Made by a program: the position numbers and the translations under genes. From the IMG/VR virus record IMGVR_UViG_3300027836_000011, positions 1-64,000 of that record: DNA of 64,000 nt; one strand, written 5' to 3'. Shown here in pieces: positions 34,899 through 44,633 of this stretch (the stretch's first letter is position 1; each line of letters starts with the position of its first letter). The notes beneath the pieces are model-generated. The model searched no databases, was not told where the DNA came from, and saw only the letters and a list, made by a program, of their open reading frames with translations. The DNA comes from a virus.

Positions 34899-37800
34899 TA
34901 TCTCATTGATAAAAGTAATTTAGTGTTATTCAATCTCAATAACATCTTTCTATTTTCTGATTTAACTCTTCTTAAAATAACATTGTTATAATAATGTCTA
35001 AACTTTTTATGTTGTAACGGAGCCTTATTATAATTTAAATTTGTAGTATTTAAAACTTTAATGTATCCATTAGGTTGAGTATCCCATATTGATTGTTCAA
35101 CGTTTGTAAATTCACCTCTATCATTAGTGATATCATAAAACTGATTGAACCTATACTTCTGTTCAACTTTAGAACATAATATGTTTATGTTATTCAAATT
35201 GACTATTGGATAACTTAACTCTAAGATAGGATTGTTATATGGTGTTGGAGTCAATTGTAATAACCCAGACACTTGCTCATTATTATAAATAATAGATTGG
35301 TCAAAGTTAAAGTTTAAATCTTCCCATCTATCATCATTACAAGCATAACCCATATCACCTTTGTATACATAAGTCTCTAATTGATATTCCATACTTCTAA
35401 CAGTATTAACCATCTGTCCAGTATTAGAAACTAATTCTACTTCCCAAGGATAATCAACACCATAGAAATTAGCAAAACTATCACATCTAACATTATGTCT
35501 CCAAAATGAACCAACTTTGTAATTAGCTGGTGTAGACTCATATTTATAAAAATTACAAATTTGAGGATTTGGATTTACATATGTTGGATCTCCTAGTAAA
35601 TAAACATCATCACAATTTCCTGTTGTTGTTGTAACACTTCCTGGAGGAGATGTTGGACATGCGCAACTTACTTTTCTACATACAGGTGGAGTAATGTTAT
35701 TACATGTACCTGTTGGTGATGTATAAAGACTTGTTGCTGTATTAAAAAATACTTTTGTATAACCTGGAGCACAAGTACAAACAAATGGAACTGAACAAAC
35801 AGATCCTGCAATAGCTGTTGCTACAGCAGCAAATGTTGCAGGCACAGCCGCATTAATTCCAAATTGGAATCCATCAACATTTACAGGACCTGGCGTACAA
35901 GATATATTACCTAATACATTACCACTTGGTATAGCAGTATTTGCACCACAAAATAATGCATATACTCTTTGGTTTGTTGGACCACTTGCACTTGGTGAAA
36001 CACCAGTACCTTGAAATGGACAACCTATATTTCCCGGATCACTTGTTGTATCTGTAACTAATATTATTATTTGTCTAAAAAATGGTTGTGTACTTCTATT
36101 ACCTAATTGACTAGCTGCTTTATTATTTAACAATGTTTGACCAGAAGTCATTCCTAAAGAAACATTTGTACCACCACCAATCCAGTTACCATTATACCAT
36201 GCAGCAGCTTGAGCTGGAGTAACAGTATTACTCATAGACCAAGTACCCCCTGCAGGATTTGGTATATTATAATTTATATTATTACCACTCCATGAAGTAA
36301 AACCTATCTGCATTGTACCTGCAGCCATTGGTGTTGTTATATTAGAATCACTTAAAAATGCATTTAACCATGCTAATTGTGCTTGTCTGCGTCCTCCTGA
36401 ATTAGTTGATCCAGATGTATCCATTGCAATAACAATATCTATTAAACAATTAACTGGTCCACCATTAACAACAGAGTTAATTTGATCTACTGTAACAAAA
36501 GCAGGTTCATTAATATTAATAGATCTTTCACATAATCCATTAGTAGAATTAAAATTATATCCCGGAGGGCATTGCGGTATAGTAGTAGCCATAGTCTTAG
36601 TAGTAAAGAAATGGTTAATACTTGGCAATGCAAATTCCGGATGCCAGTCATGGAATGATATCCAAGCTTTAGCTTTAGGATCATAACTTACAGTCCAAGA
36701 ACAATCATCAAAATACACTGGATCACCTAATGTAATAGGGCTCTCTAATAATGCAAAGCCTCTTTTTTCACTATATGTTACATTTGCAATATACTGAGCT
36801 TTTACTCTGTAATCTTTTTTCATAAAGTAAACTACATCATCATTAGGATCATAGATTGTTTGACAACCAACACCAACTACAGGATTATCTGATAATGGTG
36901 AATCTTCTAATTGAGGAAACTGTTTAACAAGTTGAGATGGTAAATATTTATTAAACCACCATTTCATTCCTGCATTAGATATTGGATCTAGTGTTTGACC
37001 AGTAAAATGAAATATTTTCCCTTGAGCTTGAGATATAAAAAATAAACCTACAGGTGTATTCATAACACTTCTCAAACTTTCACATGAACCATATTCATTT
37101 GATATGTCTGAGTTAACAATATTTTGAAATGGTTGACTAAACAATCCTCCATCACCAATAGTAAGTTTAGTATCTAGTTGTGTTTGCAAAGTATCTAAAC
37201 CTTGAAACATCTGAGGAGATAAATAAGGAAAGAATATAATAGCACCGCTTTTATTAATTGGTTTTATAACACTCACTTCATTTATAAAATCCTTATAGTT
37301 TAATGGTAAGAATACTCTCCAAAAATCTTTTTTAGATTCTTCTTGAGCTTGTAATGAATAGATTAATCTTTTTGGATAACTGACATAACAATTTTCTGCA
37401 ACATACGGATCATAGTATCTTGGTTGTATTTCACCAAAACTACTCAACTGAGTTACAAACTTAGATGGACTTAATGATTCATCATATTTATAAAAGTTAT
37501 CTTTCTTTTCTATTTGAGCATGGAACAATTCATCAATATCATTATAACCATATACATCATATATTCTTGCATCAGCTCTATCTTCCCAATCTCTATTAGC
37601 TAAGTTAACTTCAGACTCAACAAAGAAATCTAATATACCATTAACATGCGTATACATATAAGCATATCTCATGGCAAATTTAGGATTAGGATCACCACTA
37701 GCACCAAAGATTGCACTTAAACCAGTAGCACAACTATTTGATCCTCTATCTAAATAAAACAAATCACTAGGAAAAACAGCATCTAATTGACTAGAACTTG

Positions 37801-40800
37801 TAAGACTTAAACTAGCAATTTCCCCAGCCAAAGTACTCATATCAAATTTTTGAGAATTTAACCAAAATCTTGGATAAGGTATATTGACATGCTGAGAATA
37901 ATCATATGTAAATTCATCTGGTTGACCTAATAAGTATTGTGCAAATATAGGCATGATAACTTTTTCAGTATATCTAGTAATAAATATATCACCATTAAAT
38001 ATAGCTGAACTAGAATACTTAAATGCCATTGGTTTAGTTGGATCTAAATATTCTACGCAACCTCTCATTTGAATTTGCTTAATACCATCTAATTGACCAT
38101 ACTGATTATCAAAATTAAACTTAAGTGCACCATAGTAAGCAGATATAGTTCTTTTTTGTTTTGTTGATGGATTAGTTAAATAATCATCACTATAAACATT
38201 AACTGTACCATTAGCATTTACATCACCCCCTATGGTAAATCTAGACACATCAATTACAGTAGGTTCTGTTATAGGTTTATCTAATGAAACAGCTACGGTA
38301 GATGGTCTAAATAAATTATTAATTTTATAACTTCCATTATCAAATGATTGAAATGATTGACCTAAGTAATTTGAATCTGTATTCTTGATTCTAAATAACC
38401 CTGTATTAATTTTAGTAAATGAATTAAAAAATCCATAAGAATTATATTTAAATGCAAAATCAGATTTATTAATTAAGTTATAAATCAATTCTAATATTTC
38501 ATTTCCACCAATTGCTATATTAGTTCTAGACATTGTAAAAGAAACAAAAGCTCTTACAATTAAAGGTAAAGATGATTCTGATGAATCATTTGATTGTGCA
38601 TTATTTATTGTACCACCTAACATACCAGGTGCATTACCAGCATTGGTTTGAATAACAGCATTTGCCATATCTAATGCATATGTTGCAGCACCACCAACAT
38701 AAAGATCTGCTAAACCTGCAGCATTATTTAATAATGTATTTAAAGCTATTTGACCAACAGTACCTACATTTGCAGCAGCAGCAACAGCAACTGAATAAGC
38801 TGCTTGTGCTACACCCGGTGAATTTAAATAACCTGAAGATTTTCCAAGCCATGCACCAGTTGCACTTGCAGAAGTCATATTTGCTTTAGCACCATCTACA
38901 GTTTTAGTTCTTGTACCTAACATTTTATGTATAGCATATCCCACACCAATAATAGAAGCTATAATAGCTGCACCATTTCTTAGTAATTTAAATTGAGGAT
39001 GATCTTCAGATGCTTTAAAATAACCACTTGAATTACCACTTACTTGTCCATAAAGTCTTGTCTCATAAGCATTTAAAAAAGGTTTAGTAAACATTAAATC
39101 TGGTGAAGAAAACGTAAATACATTTCTAGAATAACCTGAAGGTTCACCTGCTATTGCAGGAGCAGAACCTAAAGGTCTATAACTACCAATTGATATACTA
39201 TAATTATCACAACCTTCAGTTCTATGAATAGAGTTTGCATTACCATCATGAAAGTAAACATCAGGTCTTAAATCATTGTATGGATAGTTTGGATATAAAC
39301 CTTGAACAGAACCACCAATTAAATTTTCAGCATTAGGAATAGTATACTTACGCATATTTCTAAACAATCCTTTTGCTAAAATAGATTTGGCACCAGCTCT
39401 AGTTCCTCTTAATATTTCATAACCAACTATATTTGTTATATATGTTCCATCATTATTTTTTGGTCTACCAATATTAGTAAATTCAACACCAAGAATATTA
39501 ATTAAATCTCCTTGTGTTGTACTTATATGCAAAGGTGAATTTGCACCCCCTACTTCTTCAGTAGGAAACTTATGGTGTCTAATTGGTTTACCACAAAGGT
39601 CTCCCCAAATATCAGGTCTATTAGCAGGATATCTTTCTGTTGATTCCCAATATCCCATTTTACCTCTAGCAATAACTAATGATCCATCTGCTTGCACTTC
39701 AGTTAAATTCTGAGCTGTAATGTTTCCTGTATTATAAACCTTAAATAAAGGATCTCCTGCAACATCTAATACATTATCACCATAGATAACATCATTTTCT
39801 AAATAAGTCCCTGAAGGGGTTGTAAATGGCTCAGGAGCTCTTCCTGGTATATGATATGAAGAAGATCTTTCTCCTGTGTTATAAATCCATCTAATAAAAA
39901 AAGCATATTGCTCATCTCTCATGAAACCCATTTTATTACCACCTAAATGATAATAAGTAGAATCTATTTGATTTGCTACCCAGTTAACTTTAATATCATT
40001 TGCTATTGGTTGATAATTAAAATCAAATTGACTAACAGGTCCTTGTCTAATTAACCAATCATTTACAACATACATTGCATTTGATTTTTCATAAGCAGGA
40101 CTTCTTTGAGGTATAGTTTTTAAACTTATAGCTACTAGAGCATCATCAATATAGTCAATGTTTATATCTTCCTGTTGCGTACTATAAAGACCTATGCGTT
40201 TTGCATATACTTGACCTTGATTTCTTACAAGTAAAACCAATTCATAATAATCAAAATCTTTATCTAAATTAGTAACTTTAACATTTAATGATCCTCCTGT
40301 ACCGGCATGTGACCATAATGTTTGAATGTTAGATACACCAATATAATCAGTAACCTTTTGCTCATTTTCAGTATATGCAATAAATGCTTGATAAGCACCA
40401 TTTTGTAACATACCACCATCTATTGATTTACTTAAATCAACACAAGGAGTATCAAGTAAAGGAGCTAATCTTATCTTTTCACAATTTAATTGTGTTGTAT
40501 CAGCATATGTAATACATGGATCACCAACTGCAGATGTTACAGTTTGAATCCACGGTACCTTATCAATGTTTAATGAACGGGATGGATTGTTTCCATCATC
40601 CCAATATGTTTGCCATGTACAATCAAAATTTTCTTTTGCTGCACCAGTTATTAAATACTTTCTATTAAAGTTTAAGCAAGGATCATTTACAATAACTTCA
40701 TACTTACATTGGCTATCATCAAATCTTCCAATTTCTGAATTTACATCATCTGTAGAAAATACAACCCATTGATCACCATATCTATGTATAGCTCCAATAA

Positions 40801-41008
40801 TTGTATAAGGAATTACACCACATTGTAAATTAGATGGTTCATTACCAATTACACCTAGATCTCCATCAGTAGAATTATTTGCAGCATTACGCGCATGCCA
40901 CCAACTTTCTTTTGGTTCCATTGACTGCGTAATATCTTTATTCATTCCTTTTATGAATGAATTAGTATTTACAGAAGATGTTCCTGGATTTTCATTTTGC
41001 TGTGCCAT
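34898..41008 (-). CDS. Giant tail protein (muzzle/stabilisation type) with inserted vWA domain (2,036 aa)
   Basis: The N-terminus (SFIKGMNKDITQ, PKESWWHARNAANNS) matches the start of crAss-like and P22-like tail stabilisation or muzzle proteins, which close the tail tip. A hydrophobic helix lies at about 677-697 (AAIIASIIGVGYAI), followed by an Ala-rich stretch. A complete von Willebrand A domain is inserted at about 1520-1700, with MIDAS residues D1530-x-S-x-S (DTSGS), T1614 (GGGTN) and D1653 (LVTDTTSD); it should bind a divalent metal and possibly a surface ligand. A short Cys-rich segment follows (CTCAPGY, CRKVSCACPTSP). The C-terminal 250 residues return to tail-protein-like sequence. It is encoded after the two ring-type genes and overlaps the transglycosylase gene by one base. 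Confidence 0.72.
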   Translation of the reverse strand: MAQQNENPGTSSVNTNSFIKGMNKDITQSMEPKESWWHARNAANNSTDGDLGVIGNEPSNLQCGVIPYTIIGAIHRYGDQWVVFSTDDVNSEIGRFDDSQCKYEVIVNDPCLNFNRKYLITGAAKENFDCTWQTYWDDGNNPSRSLNIDKVPWIQTVTSAVGDPCITYADTTQLNCEKIRLAPLLDTPCVDLSKSIDGGMLQNGAYQAFIAYTENEQKVTDYIGVSNIQTLWSHAGTGGSLNVKVTNLDKDFDYYELVLLVRNQGQVYAKRIGLYSTQQEDINIDYIDDALVAISLKTIPQRSPAYEKSNAMYVVNDWLIRQGPVSQFDFNYQPIANDIKVNWVANQIDSTYYHLGGNKMGFMRDEQYAFFIRWIYNTGERSSSYHIPGRAPEPFTTPSGTYLENDVIYGDNVLDVAGDPLFKVYNTGNITAQNLTEVQADGSLVIARGKMGYWESTERYPANRPDIWGDLCGKPIRHHKFPTEEVGGANSPLHISTTQGDLINILGVEFTNIGRPKNNDGTYITNIVGYEILRGTRAGAKSILAKGLFRNMRKYTIPNAENLIGGSVQGLYPNYPYNDLRPDVYFHDGNANSIHRTEGCDNYSISIGSYRPLGSAPAIAGEPSGYSRNVFTFSSPDLMFTKPFLNAYETRLYGQVSGNSSGYFKASEDHPQFKLLRNGAAIIASIIGVGYAIHKMLGTRTKTVDGAKANMTSASATGAWLGKSSGYLNSPGVAQAAYSVAVAAAANVGTVGQIALNTLLNNAAGLADLYVGGAATYALDMANAVIQTNAGNAPGMLGGTINNAQSNDSSESSLPLIVRAFVSFTMSRTNIAIGGNEILELIYNLINKSDFAFKYNSYGFFNSFTKINTGLFRIKNTDSNYLGQSFQSFDNGSYKINNLFRPSTVAVSLDKPITEPTVIDVSRFTIGGDVNANGTVNVYSDDYLTNPSTKQKRTISAYYGALKFNFDNQYGQLDGIKQIQMRGCVEYLDPTKPMAFKYSSSAIFNGDIFITRYTEKVIMPIFAQYLLGQPDEFTYDYSQHVNIPYPRFWLNSQKFDMSTLAGEIASLSLTSSSQLDAVFPSDLFYLDRGSNSCATGLSAIFGASGDPNPKFAMRYAYMYTHVNGILDFFVESEVNLANRDWEDRADARIYDVYGYNDIDELFHAQIEKKDNFYKYDESLSPSKFVTQLSSFGEIQPRYYDPYVAENCYVSYPKRLIYSLQAQEESKKDFWRVFLPLNYKDFINEVSVIKPINKSGAIIFFPYLSPQMFQGLDTLQTQLDTKLTIGDGGLFSQPFQNIVNSDISNEYGSCESLRSVMNTPVGLFFISQAQGKIFHFTGQTLDPISNAGMKWWFNKYLPSQLVKQFPQLEDSPLSDNPVVGVGCQTIYDPNDDVVYFMKKDYRVKAQYIANVTYSEKRGFALLESPITLGDPVYFDDCSWTVSYDPKAKAWISFHDWHPEFALPSINHFFTTKTMATTIPQCPPGYNFNSTNGLCERSININEPAFVTVDQINSVVNGGPVNCLIDIVIAMDTSGSTNSGGRRQAQLAWLNAFLSDSNITTPMAAGTMQIGFTSWSGNNINYNIPNPAGGTWSMSNTVTPAQAAAWYNGNWIGGGTNVSLGMTSGQTLLNNKAASQLGNRSTQPFFRQIIILVTDTTSDPGNIGCPFQGTGVSPSASGPTNQRVYALFCGANTAIPSGNVLGNISCTPGPVNVDGFQFGINAAVPATFAAVATAIAGSVCSVPFVCTCAPGYTKVFFNTATSLYTSPTGTCNNITPPVCRKVSCACPTSPPGSVTTTTGNCDDVYLLGDPTYVNPNPQICNFYKYESTPANYKVGSFWRHNVRCDSFANFYGVDYPWEVELVSNTGQMVNTVRSMEYQLETYVYKGDMGYACNDDRWEDLNFNFDQSIIYNNEQVSGLLQLTPTPYNNPILELSYPIVNLNNINILCSKVEQKYRFNQFYDITNDRGEFTNVEQSIWDTQPNGYIKVLNTTNLNYNKAPLQHKKFRHYYNNVILRRVKSENRKMLLRLNNTKLLLSMR

Positions 41009-41026
41009 AGTTATTTAATTCTTTTA

Positions 41027-41968
41027 TTAATGTGTAGGATTGTTAATACTACTGGATGTATTAATTCCTTTATGAAGTCTTGGATTATAAGGAGCATGAC
41101 TCATGAACATATTATAATAATTATGATATTGAGCTCTTCTATTCATAACAAAGACTTTTTGCATTTCAGCAAAATCTGGTGTATTTACAAATGACAATGC
41201 ATTATTTCTTGCAGGTCTTAAACGTGCTTCAACCAATTGCAATTGAGGAGACATTTGTTCACCTTGCCAAATCATATTCTCTAATATTCTTTGTTTCAAT
41301 GCATATTCATAATACTCATTACAAAGAGGTTGATCAAGAACTAATAAATCTCCATCAGGTGATTCCATGGCTCCTTGATAACTTATATAAACTCTACCAC
41401 TAGTAAAATTAGTAATTAAAAAACCATCAACTATTTGTGCAATGTCTGGAGCTTGTGCTGCCAAATCAGGACAAAAACAACTCTTCTGATTTATATCTTG
41501 AATTTTTAATTCAGTCCAAGTACTATAAGTTCTATATTGATTTGGAGAAATCCTTTGAACTAACTGATAGCTATTTTTATCTTCACATGTTTTAACTACA
41601 CATACATCAGCACACCCTTCTCCTGTACTACATGCTGCAACTTCTCCAGGTGCTGGTACATAAGGTACATCATTGAATGTTTCAACATGTGTACCAGAAG
41701 GCATTGTTGCATTAACATGATATTCACCACAAAGAAATGCATAATTAATATATGCAAAATCTCTAGGTAATTGAGCTCTACCATGCTCTACATCAATTAT
41801 AGTTTCTTTAGTTCTATGTATTTTTAAACCAAGTTCATAATTAATTCTAGTAGCAACTTTAATTAATTGCTGTGGTTCAATCATTCCTTCTAATGAATAG
41901 GTTGTAAAGTCAACCGCAACATCTTCATATAATTGACTGAATGTTCTATATTTATGTGATACGCTCAT
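41027..41968 (-). CDS. Ring/connector-type tail protein (313 aa)
   Basis: A conserved-looking 313-residue protein without enzymatic motifs. The N-terminus (SVSHKYRTFSQLYEDV) and the helical C-terminal part (YEYALKQRILENMIW, VEARLRPARNNAL) are typical of a structural subunit. A Cys-rich insert is at about 128-145 (ACSTGEGCADVCVV). Its position directly before the giant tail protein and after the 225-residue gene, sharing a TAATG junction with the latter, fits the ring proteins between portal and tail tip in crAss-like virions. The family assignment is by position and general resemblance; confidence that it is virion structural is higher than for the exact role. Confidence 0.6.
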   Translation of the reverse strand: MSVSHKYRTFSQLYEDVAVDFTTYSLEGMIEPQQLIKVATRINYELGLKIHRTKETIIDVEHGRAQLPRDFAYINYAFLCGEYHVNATMPSGTHVETFNDVPYVPAPGEVAACSTGEGCADVCVVKTCEDKNSYQLVQRISPNQYRTYSTWTELKIQDINQKSCFCPDLAAQAPDIAQIVDGFLITNFTSGRVYISYQGAMESPDGDLLVLDQPLCNEYYEYALKQRILENMIWQGEQMSPQLQLVEARLRPARNNALSFVNTPDFAEMQKVFVMNRRAQYHNYYNMFMSHAPYNPRLHKGINTSSSINNPTH

Positions 41969-42645
41969 TATCTATTTATGTTTTGTTTATTATCAGAATC
42001 TTCACTTGGTACCTTCATTGTATTCATCATAATATTTATGATTTGAGATTCAATTTCTGCAAACATTGCTTCAGGTATATACATTGGTTGTTTATATCTA
42101 GGAGTACAATCATCTTTTTCATCACAATTCCATTTTGTAATATCATCATTATATACACCTTCAACTTTAATGGCATCCCATTCAATATTAGGTGAATAAA
42201 TATATCCATCCAACCACCAAAAATATTTTGTTCTGTTGTATTTAAAAGATGTTGTTTTAGTCATGGATGTATATGTTCCAGGATATGTTGCTTGAAGTTC
42301 TTGTGAACCATCTATTGAAGTTACAGTACGTATAAGTGGACCCCAATAACCTTCAATCATAGAAGGTAATCTTAGTTTTGTACGTTTGATTGTACATCCA
42401 CTAGTTATTCCAGAACAGCCTGCTTCTACTTTATCAACATCAATTAATTCTACATATGGAAGTGCTTTCCATACTGAATTAAATTTCATCAATTTATTTA
42501 ATGAGTCTTGTCTTCTCATTAAAACTTGAGCAAACTTTTCTATTAAACTGTAGATGTATCTGTCTGTTACAAAAGAATCTTGGACTTCAGCTTTAACCTG
42601 TCCTCTTATTCTTGATATTGCCTCTCCTATTATTATCTGTGACAT
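41968..42645 (-). CDS. Ring/head-tail connector-type protein (225 aa)
   Basis: A 225-residue protein starting MSQIIIGEAISRIRGQVK, with a helical N-terminal region (RYIYSLIEKFAQVLMRRQDSL) and a mixed beta C-terminal part containing C-x(5)-C (AGCSGITSGC) and CDEKDDC. This length and layout fit connector proteins of podoviruses (P22 gp4-like), which the crAss-like ring proteins resemble. Its stop overlaps the next gene's start by one base (TAATG), so the two subunits are probably made in matched amounts. Assignment rests on neighbours and layout. Confidence 0.55.
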   Translation of the reverse strand: MSQIIIGEAISRIRGQVKAEVQDSFVTDRYIYSLIEKFAQVLMRRQDSLNKLMKFNSVWKALPYVELIDVDKVEAGCSGITSGCTIKRTKLRLPSMIEGYWGPLIRTVTSIDGSQELQATYPGTYTSMTKTTSFKYNRTKYFWWLDGYIYSPNIEWDAIKVEGVYNDDITKWNCDEKDDCTPRYKQPMYIPEAMFAEIESQIINIMMNTMKVPSEDSDNKQNINR

Positions 42646-42650
42646 TTTCT

Positions 42651-43217
42651 TTATGTTTCAAATTCATTATAAAATTCTAATTCTTTTTTGGTTTCTTCTG
42701 TATTTACATCATATAAATGAGCAACTCTATATTTGTTTTTCATAACCACATACTTAGTCCAATTCTCAGGATAAGTTTTAGCTACTGCTCTTTTAAATTC
42801 TCTGCATGCTACAAATCCCCATAACTCTCTATTTTTAAATCTATACTTTGTTGACCAGTTGGTATAAAATATCTTTCCTAAATTACCATCAGTTTCCCAA
42901 TTTTTGTTTTGCAAGACTTTACCATATTGTTGAGATAATGCATAATTTGTATTTACCGTTTTAGAAGAAGGACATGTTCCAATAAACAAGTATCCTAATG
43001 AATCAGGTAATTCTACACCATCTCTATTTTTTATTACTGCTTGCCATAAATTTATATTATAAAGCTTTATTATCTTTTTTAATTTATCATTATCTATACT
43101 AGAATATAAAGGTTTTTTTTCTTTAAACTCTTTTATTGTTTCCTCATTTAATATGCCCAATCTTTTTTCTCTGTATCTTGCTGCTTTTAAATCTGGTTTT
43201 TTAAAATTATTAATCAT
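42651..43217 (-). CDS. Conserved hypothetical protein (188 aa)
   Basis: A basic 188-residue protein. The N-terminal 40 residues (ARYREKRLGILNEETIKEF) look like a helix-turn-helix-type segment and resemble the N-terminus of the phosphoesterase encoded just upstream (CASRLGISEEEYIKV). The C-terminal half is Lys/Arg/Trp-rich (NWETDGNLGKIFYTNWS, FVACREFKRAVAKTYPENW). I cannot name the family. It lies between the phosphoesterase and the ring genes and has an AT-rich class 1-like element immediately upstream. A DNA-contacting role is possible from composition, no more. Confidence 0.55.
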   Translation of the reverse strand: MINNFKKPDLKAARYREKRLGILNEETIKEFKEKKPLYSSIDNDKLKKIIKLYNINLWQAVIKNRDGVELPDSLGYLFIGTCPSSKTVNTNYALSQQYGKVLQNKNWETDGNLGKIFYTNWSTKYRFKNRELWGFVACREFKRAVAKTYPENWTKYVVMKNKYRVAHLYDVNTEETKKELEFYNEFET

Positions 43218-43219
43218 AT

Positions 43220-43244
43220 GGTTATATTTATAATTTACAAAAAA
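43220..43244 (-). promoter_or_regulatory. AT-rich promoter-like element (class 1 variant)
   Basis: The minus-strand reading gives TTTTTTGTAAATTATAAATA, about 19 of 25 positions shared with the element at 47505-47529. It ends only two bases before the ATG of the 188-residue gene, so if active the mRNA would start at or inside the coding region. Lower confidence for that reason. Confidence 0.35.
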
Positions 43245-43275
43245 AAGACCACTTAATGAAATTTAAGTTGCCTCT

Positions 43276-44481
43276 TTATATTGATTGATGAGTTAATTCA
43301 CATATATTCCCTAAAAGTGGATCCTGTAGTTCAAGTTTTCCTGATCTTCTGTTGCCAACATACTTATTACTATAATGATAGTAATCTGTTTTTCCTAAAC
43401 TAGGAAGTGTCTTTTCTATAAATCCTGCTGTCTCATTAGATGTCATATATTCCACTTTTCTATCAGTATGGATATGACCCTTATACAAAGTTCTATTTGT
43501 AGTAACACCCCATTCTTTTGGATATTCTGATGCATATATTAATGGATTGTTCTTACTGGTTTTATCACCGTGTTCAAATGCATTAAAGTTATTATGCCAT
43601 ACATGCACTTTTCTTTCTTCATACTTTATATCCCATACTATATCTCCTTCATTATAAATAGATTTAGATAAGGCATGTACCAAATGGTGTGAGGATAATC
43701 TATCATGATTACCGGGTACATACACAACTACAAGTTTTTCACAGTATTGTTTGATATAACCTATAGCCCAATGCATTGCATCAAAGGCTTGCATGTAAGC
43801 ATCTGTTGCAGACATACAATTATCAACAGGCGTTCCACTTGTTGTTGTGCCAGCAAAAGTATCCATATTGATTAAGTCTCCTCCAACAACAAAATATAAT
43901 ACTTTAATATTATGTGAGGCAGAACCTTTAGCTAATAAGTTTTTAATGGTATCTTCAAAATCTTTATCAATAGTTTCATTTCCTTGTTTTCCAAAATGTA
44001 TGTCTTGTAAAGATATTATTCCACATACATCTTCTTTATCAGAACTATAGAATTTATTTGTAGTAGGTATTTTGTAAACCTTTGGTTTCCAATTGTTTAA
44101 CAAATGTAATAGTAAATCTTCCTTTGTATTTTCTTTAATTTTAGATATTAAAGCTGAAACTCTCCAATGGTCTCCCATTTGTTTATTCCAATATTGTGAT
44201 AGCTTCCAAACTTTTGTATCAATTTTCAAAAGTTTAATTATCTCTTCTGCAGTTTTTGGTTCATAGGTAAAAGAACCTGAAATTGTTGATTGACCTTTTT
44301 CTAAATCTACTGATTCTGTTATCTTTGAATCCTGTTTTGTATTAACTTTTTTAAATTTATTTAGAATTTGACCTTTAACTTTTATGTATTCTTCTTCTGA
44401 TATACCTAATCTTGACGCGCAATAAGCTGGTGATTTTTTCCATTTTAATGACTCAAGTATTTTATTTTTTAAATAACTCAT
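43276..44481 (-). CDS. Calcineurin-like metallophosphoesterase with N-terminal helix-turn-helix-like segment
   Basis: A 401-residue protein with every signature of the two-metal phosphoesterase family in order: D160-x-H162 (SLQDIHFGK), GGD202LIN, GNHD (N258-H259-D260), EH304GD and GH336IH338. It should hydrolyse phosphate mono- or diesters, possibly nucleic acid ends or nucleotides. The first 50 residues carry an HTH-like segment (SPAYCASRLGISEEEY), which suggests a DNA-related substrate. It sits inside the virion operon, after a terminator and before the ring genes, an odd place for a housekeeping enzyme; it may be packaged or act in assembly or DNA processing. Substrate unknown. Confidence 0.85.
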   Translation of the reverse strand: MSYLKNKILESLKWKKSPAYCASRLGISEEEYIKVKGQILNKFKKVNTKQDSKITESVDLEKGQSTISGSFTYEPKTAEEIIKLLKIDTKVWKLSQYWNKQMGDHWRVSALISKIKENTKEDLLLHLLNNWKPKVYKIPTTNKFYSSDKEDVCGIISLQDIHFGKQGNETIDKDFEDTIKNLLAKGSASHNIKVLYFVVGGDLINMDTFAGTTTSGTPVDNCMSATDAYMQAFDAMHWAIGYIKQYCEKLVVVYVPGNHDRLSSHHLVHALSKSIYNEGDIVWDIKYEERKVHVWHNNFNAFEHGDKTSKNNPLIYASEYPKEWGVTTNRTLYKGHIHTDRKVEYMTSNETAGFIEKTLPSLGKTDYYHYSNKYVGNRRSGKLELQDPLLGNICELTHQSI

Positions 44482-44545
44482 AGAATCTTTTTTAAAATTA
44501 ATTATGTAAATGTAAAATTTTTTTTATAATATTAGAGGTTTATTT

Positions 44546-44578
44546 AAAAAAAAAAGAGACTGAGTTACCCCAGCCTCT
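44546..44578 (-). terminator. Hairpin terminator after the adhesion operon
   Basis: On the minus strand AGAGGCTG pairs with CAGTCTCT (one G-T wobble) around an 8-base loop, followed by a run of about ten T. It lies 56 bases beyond the stop of the 186-residue FN3 gene, within the 152-base gap before the phosphoesterase gene. The rest of that gap shows only AT-rich sequence. Confidence 0.85.
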
Positions 44579-44633
44579 TTCAACTCCTGTGACAGAAAAC
44601 CAACAAACTATCACTCTTGTTGTTTTTTTAATC

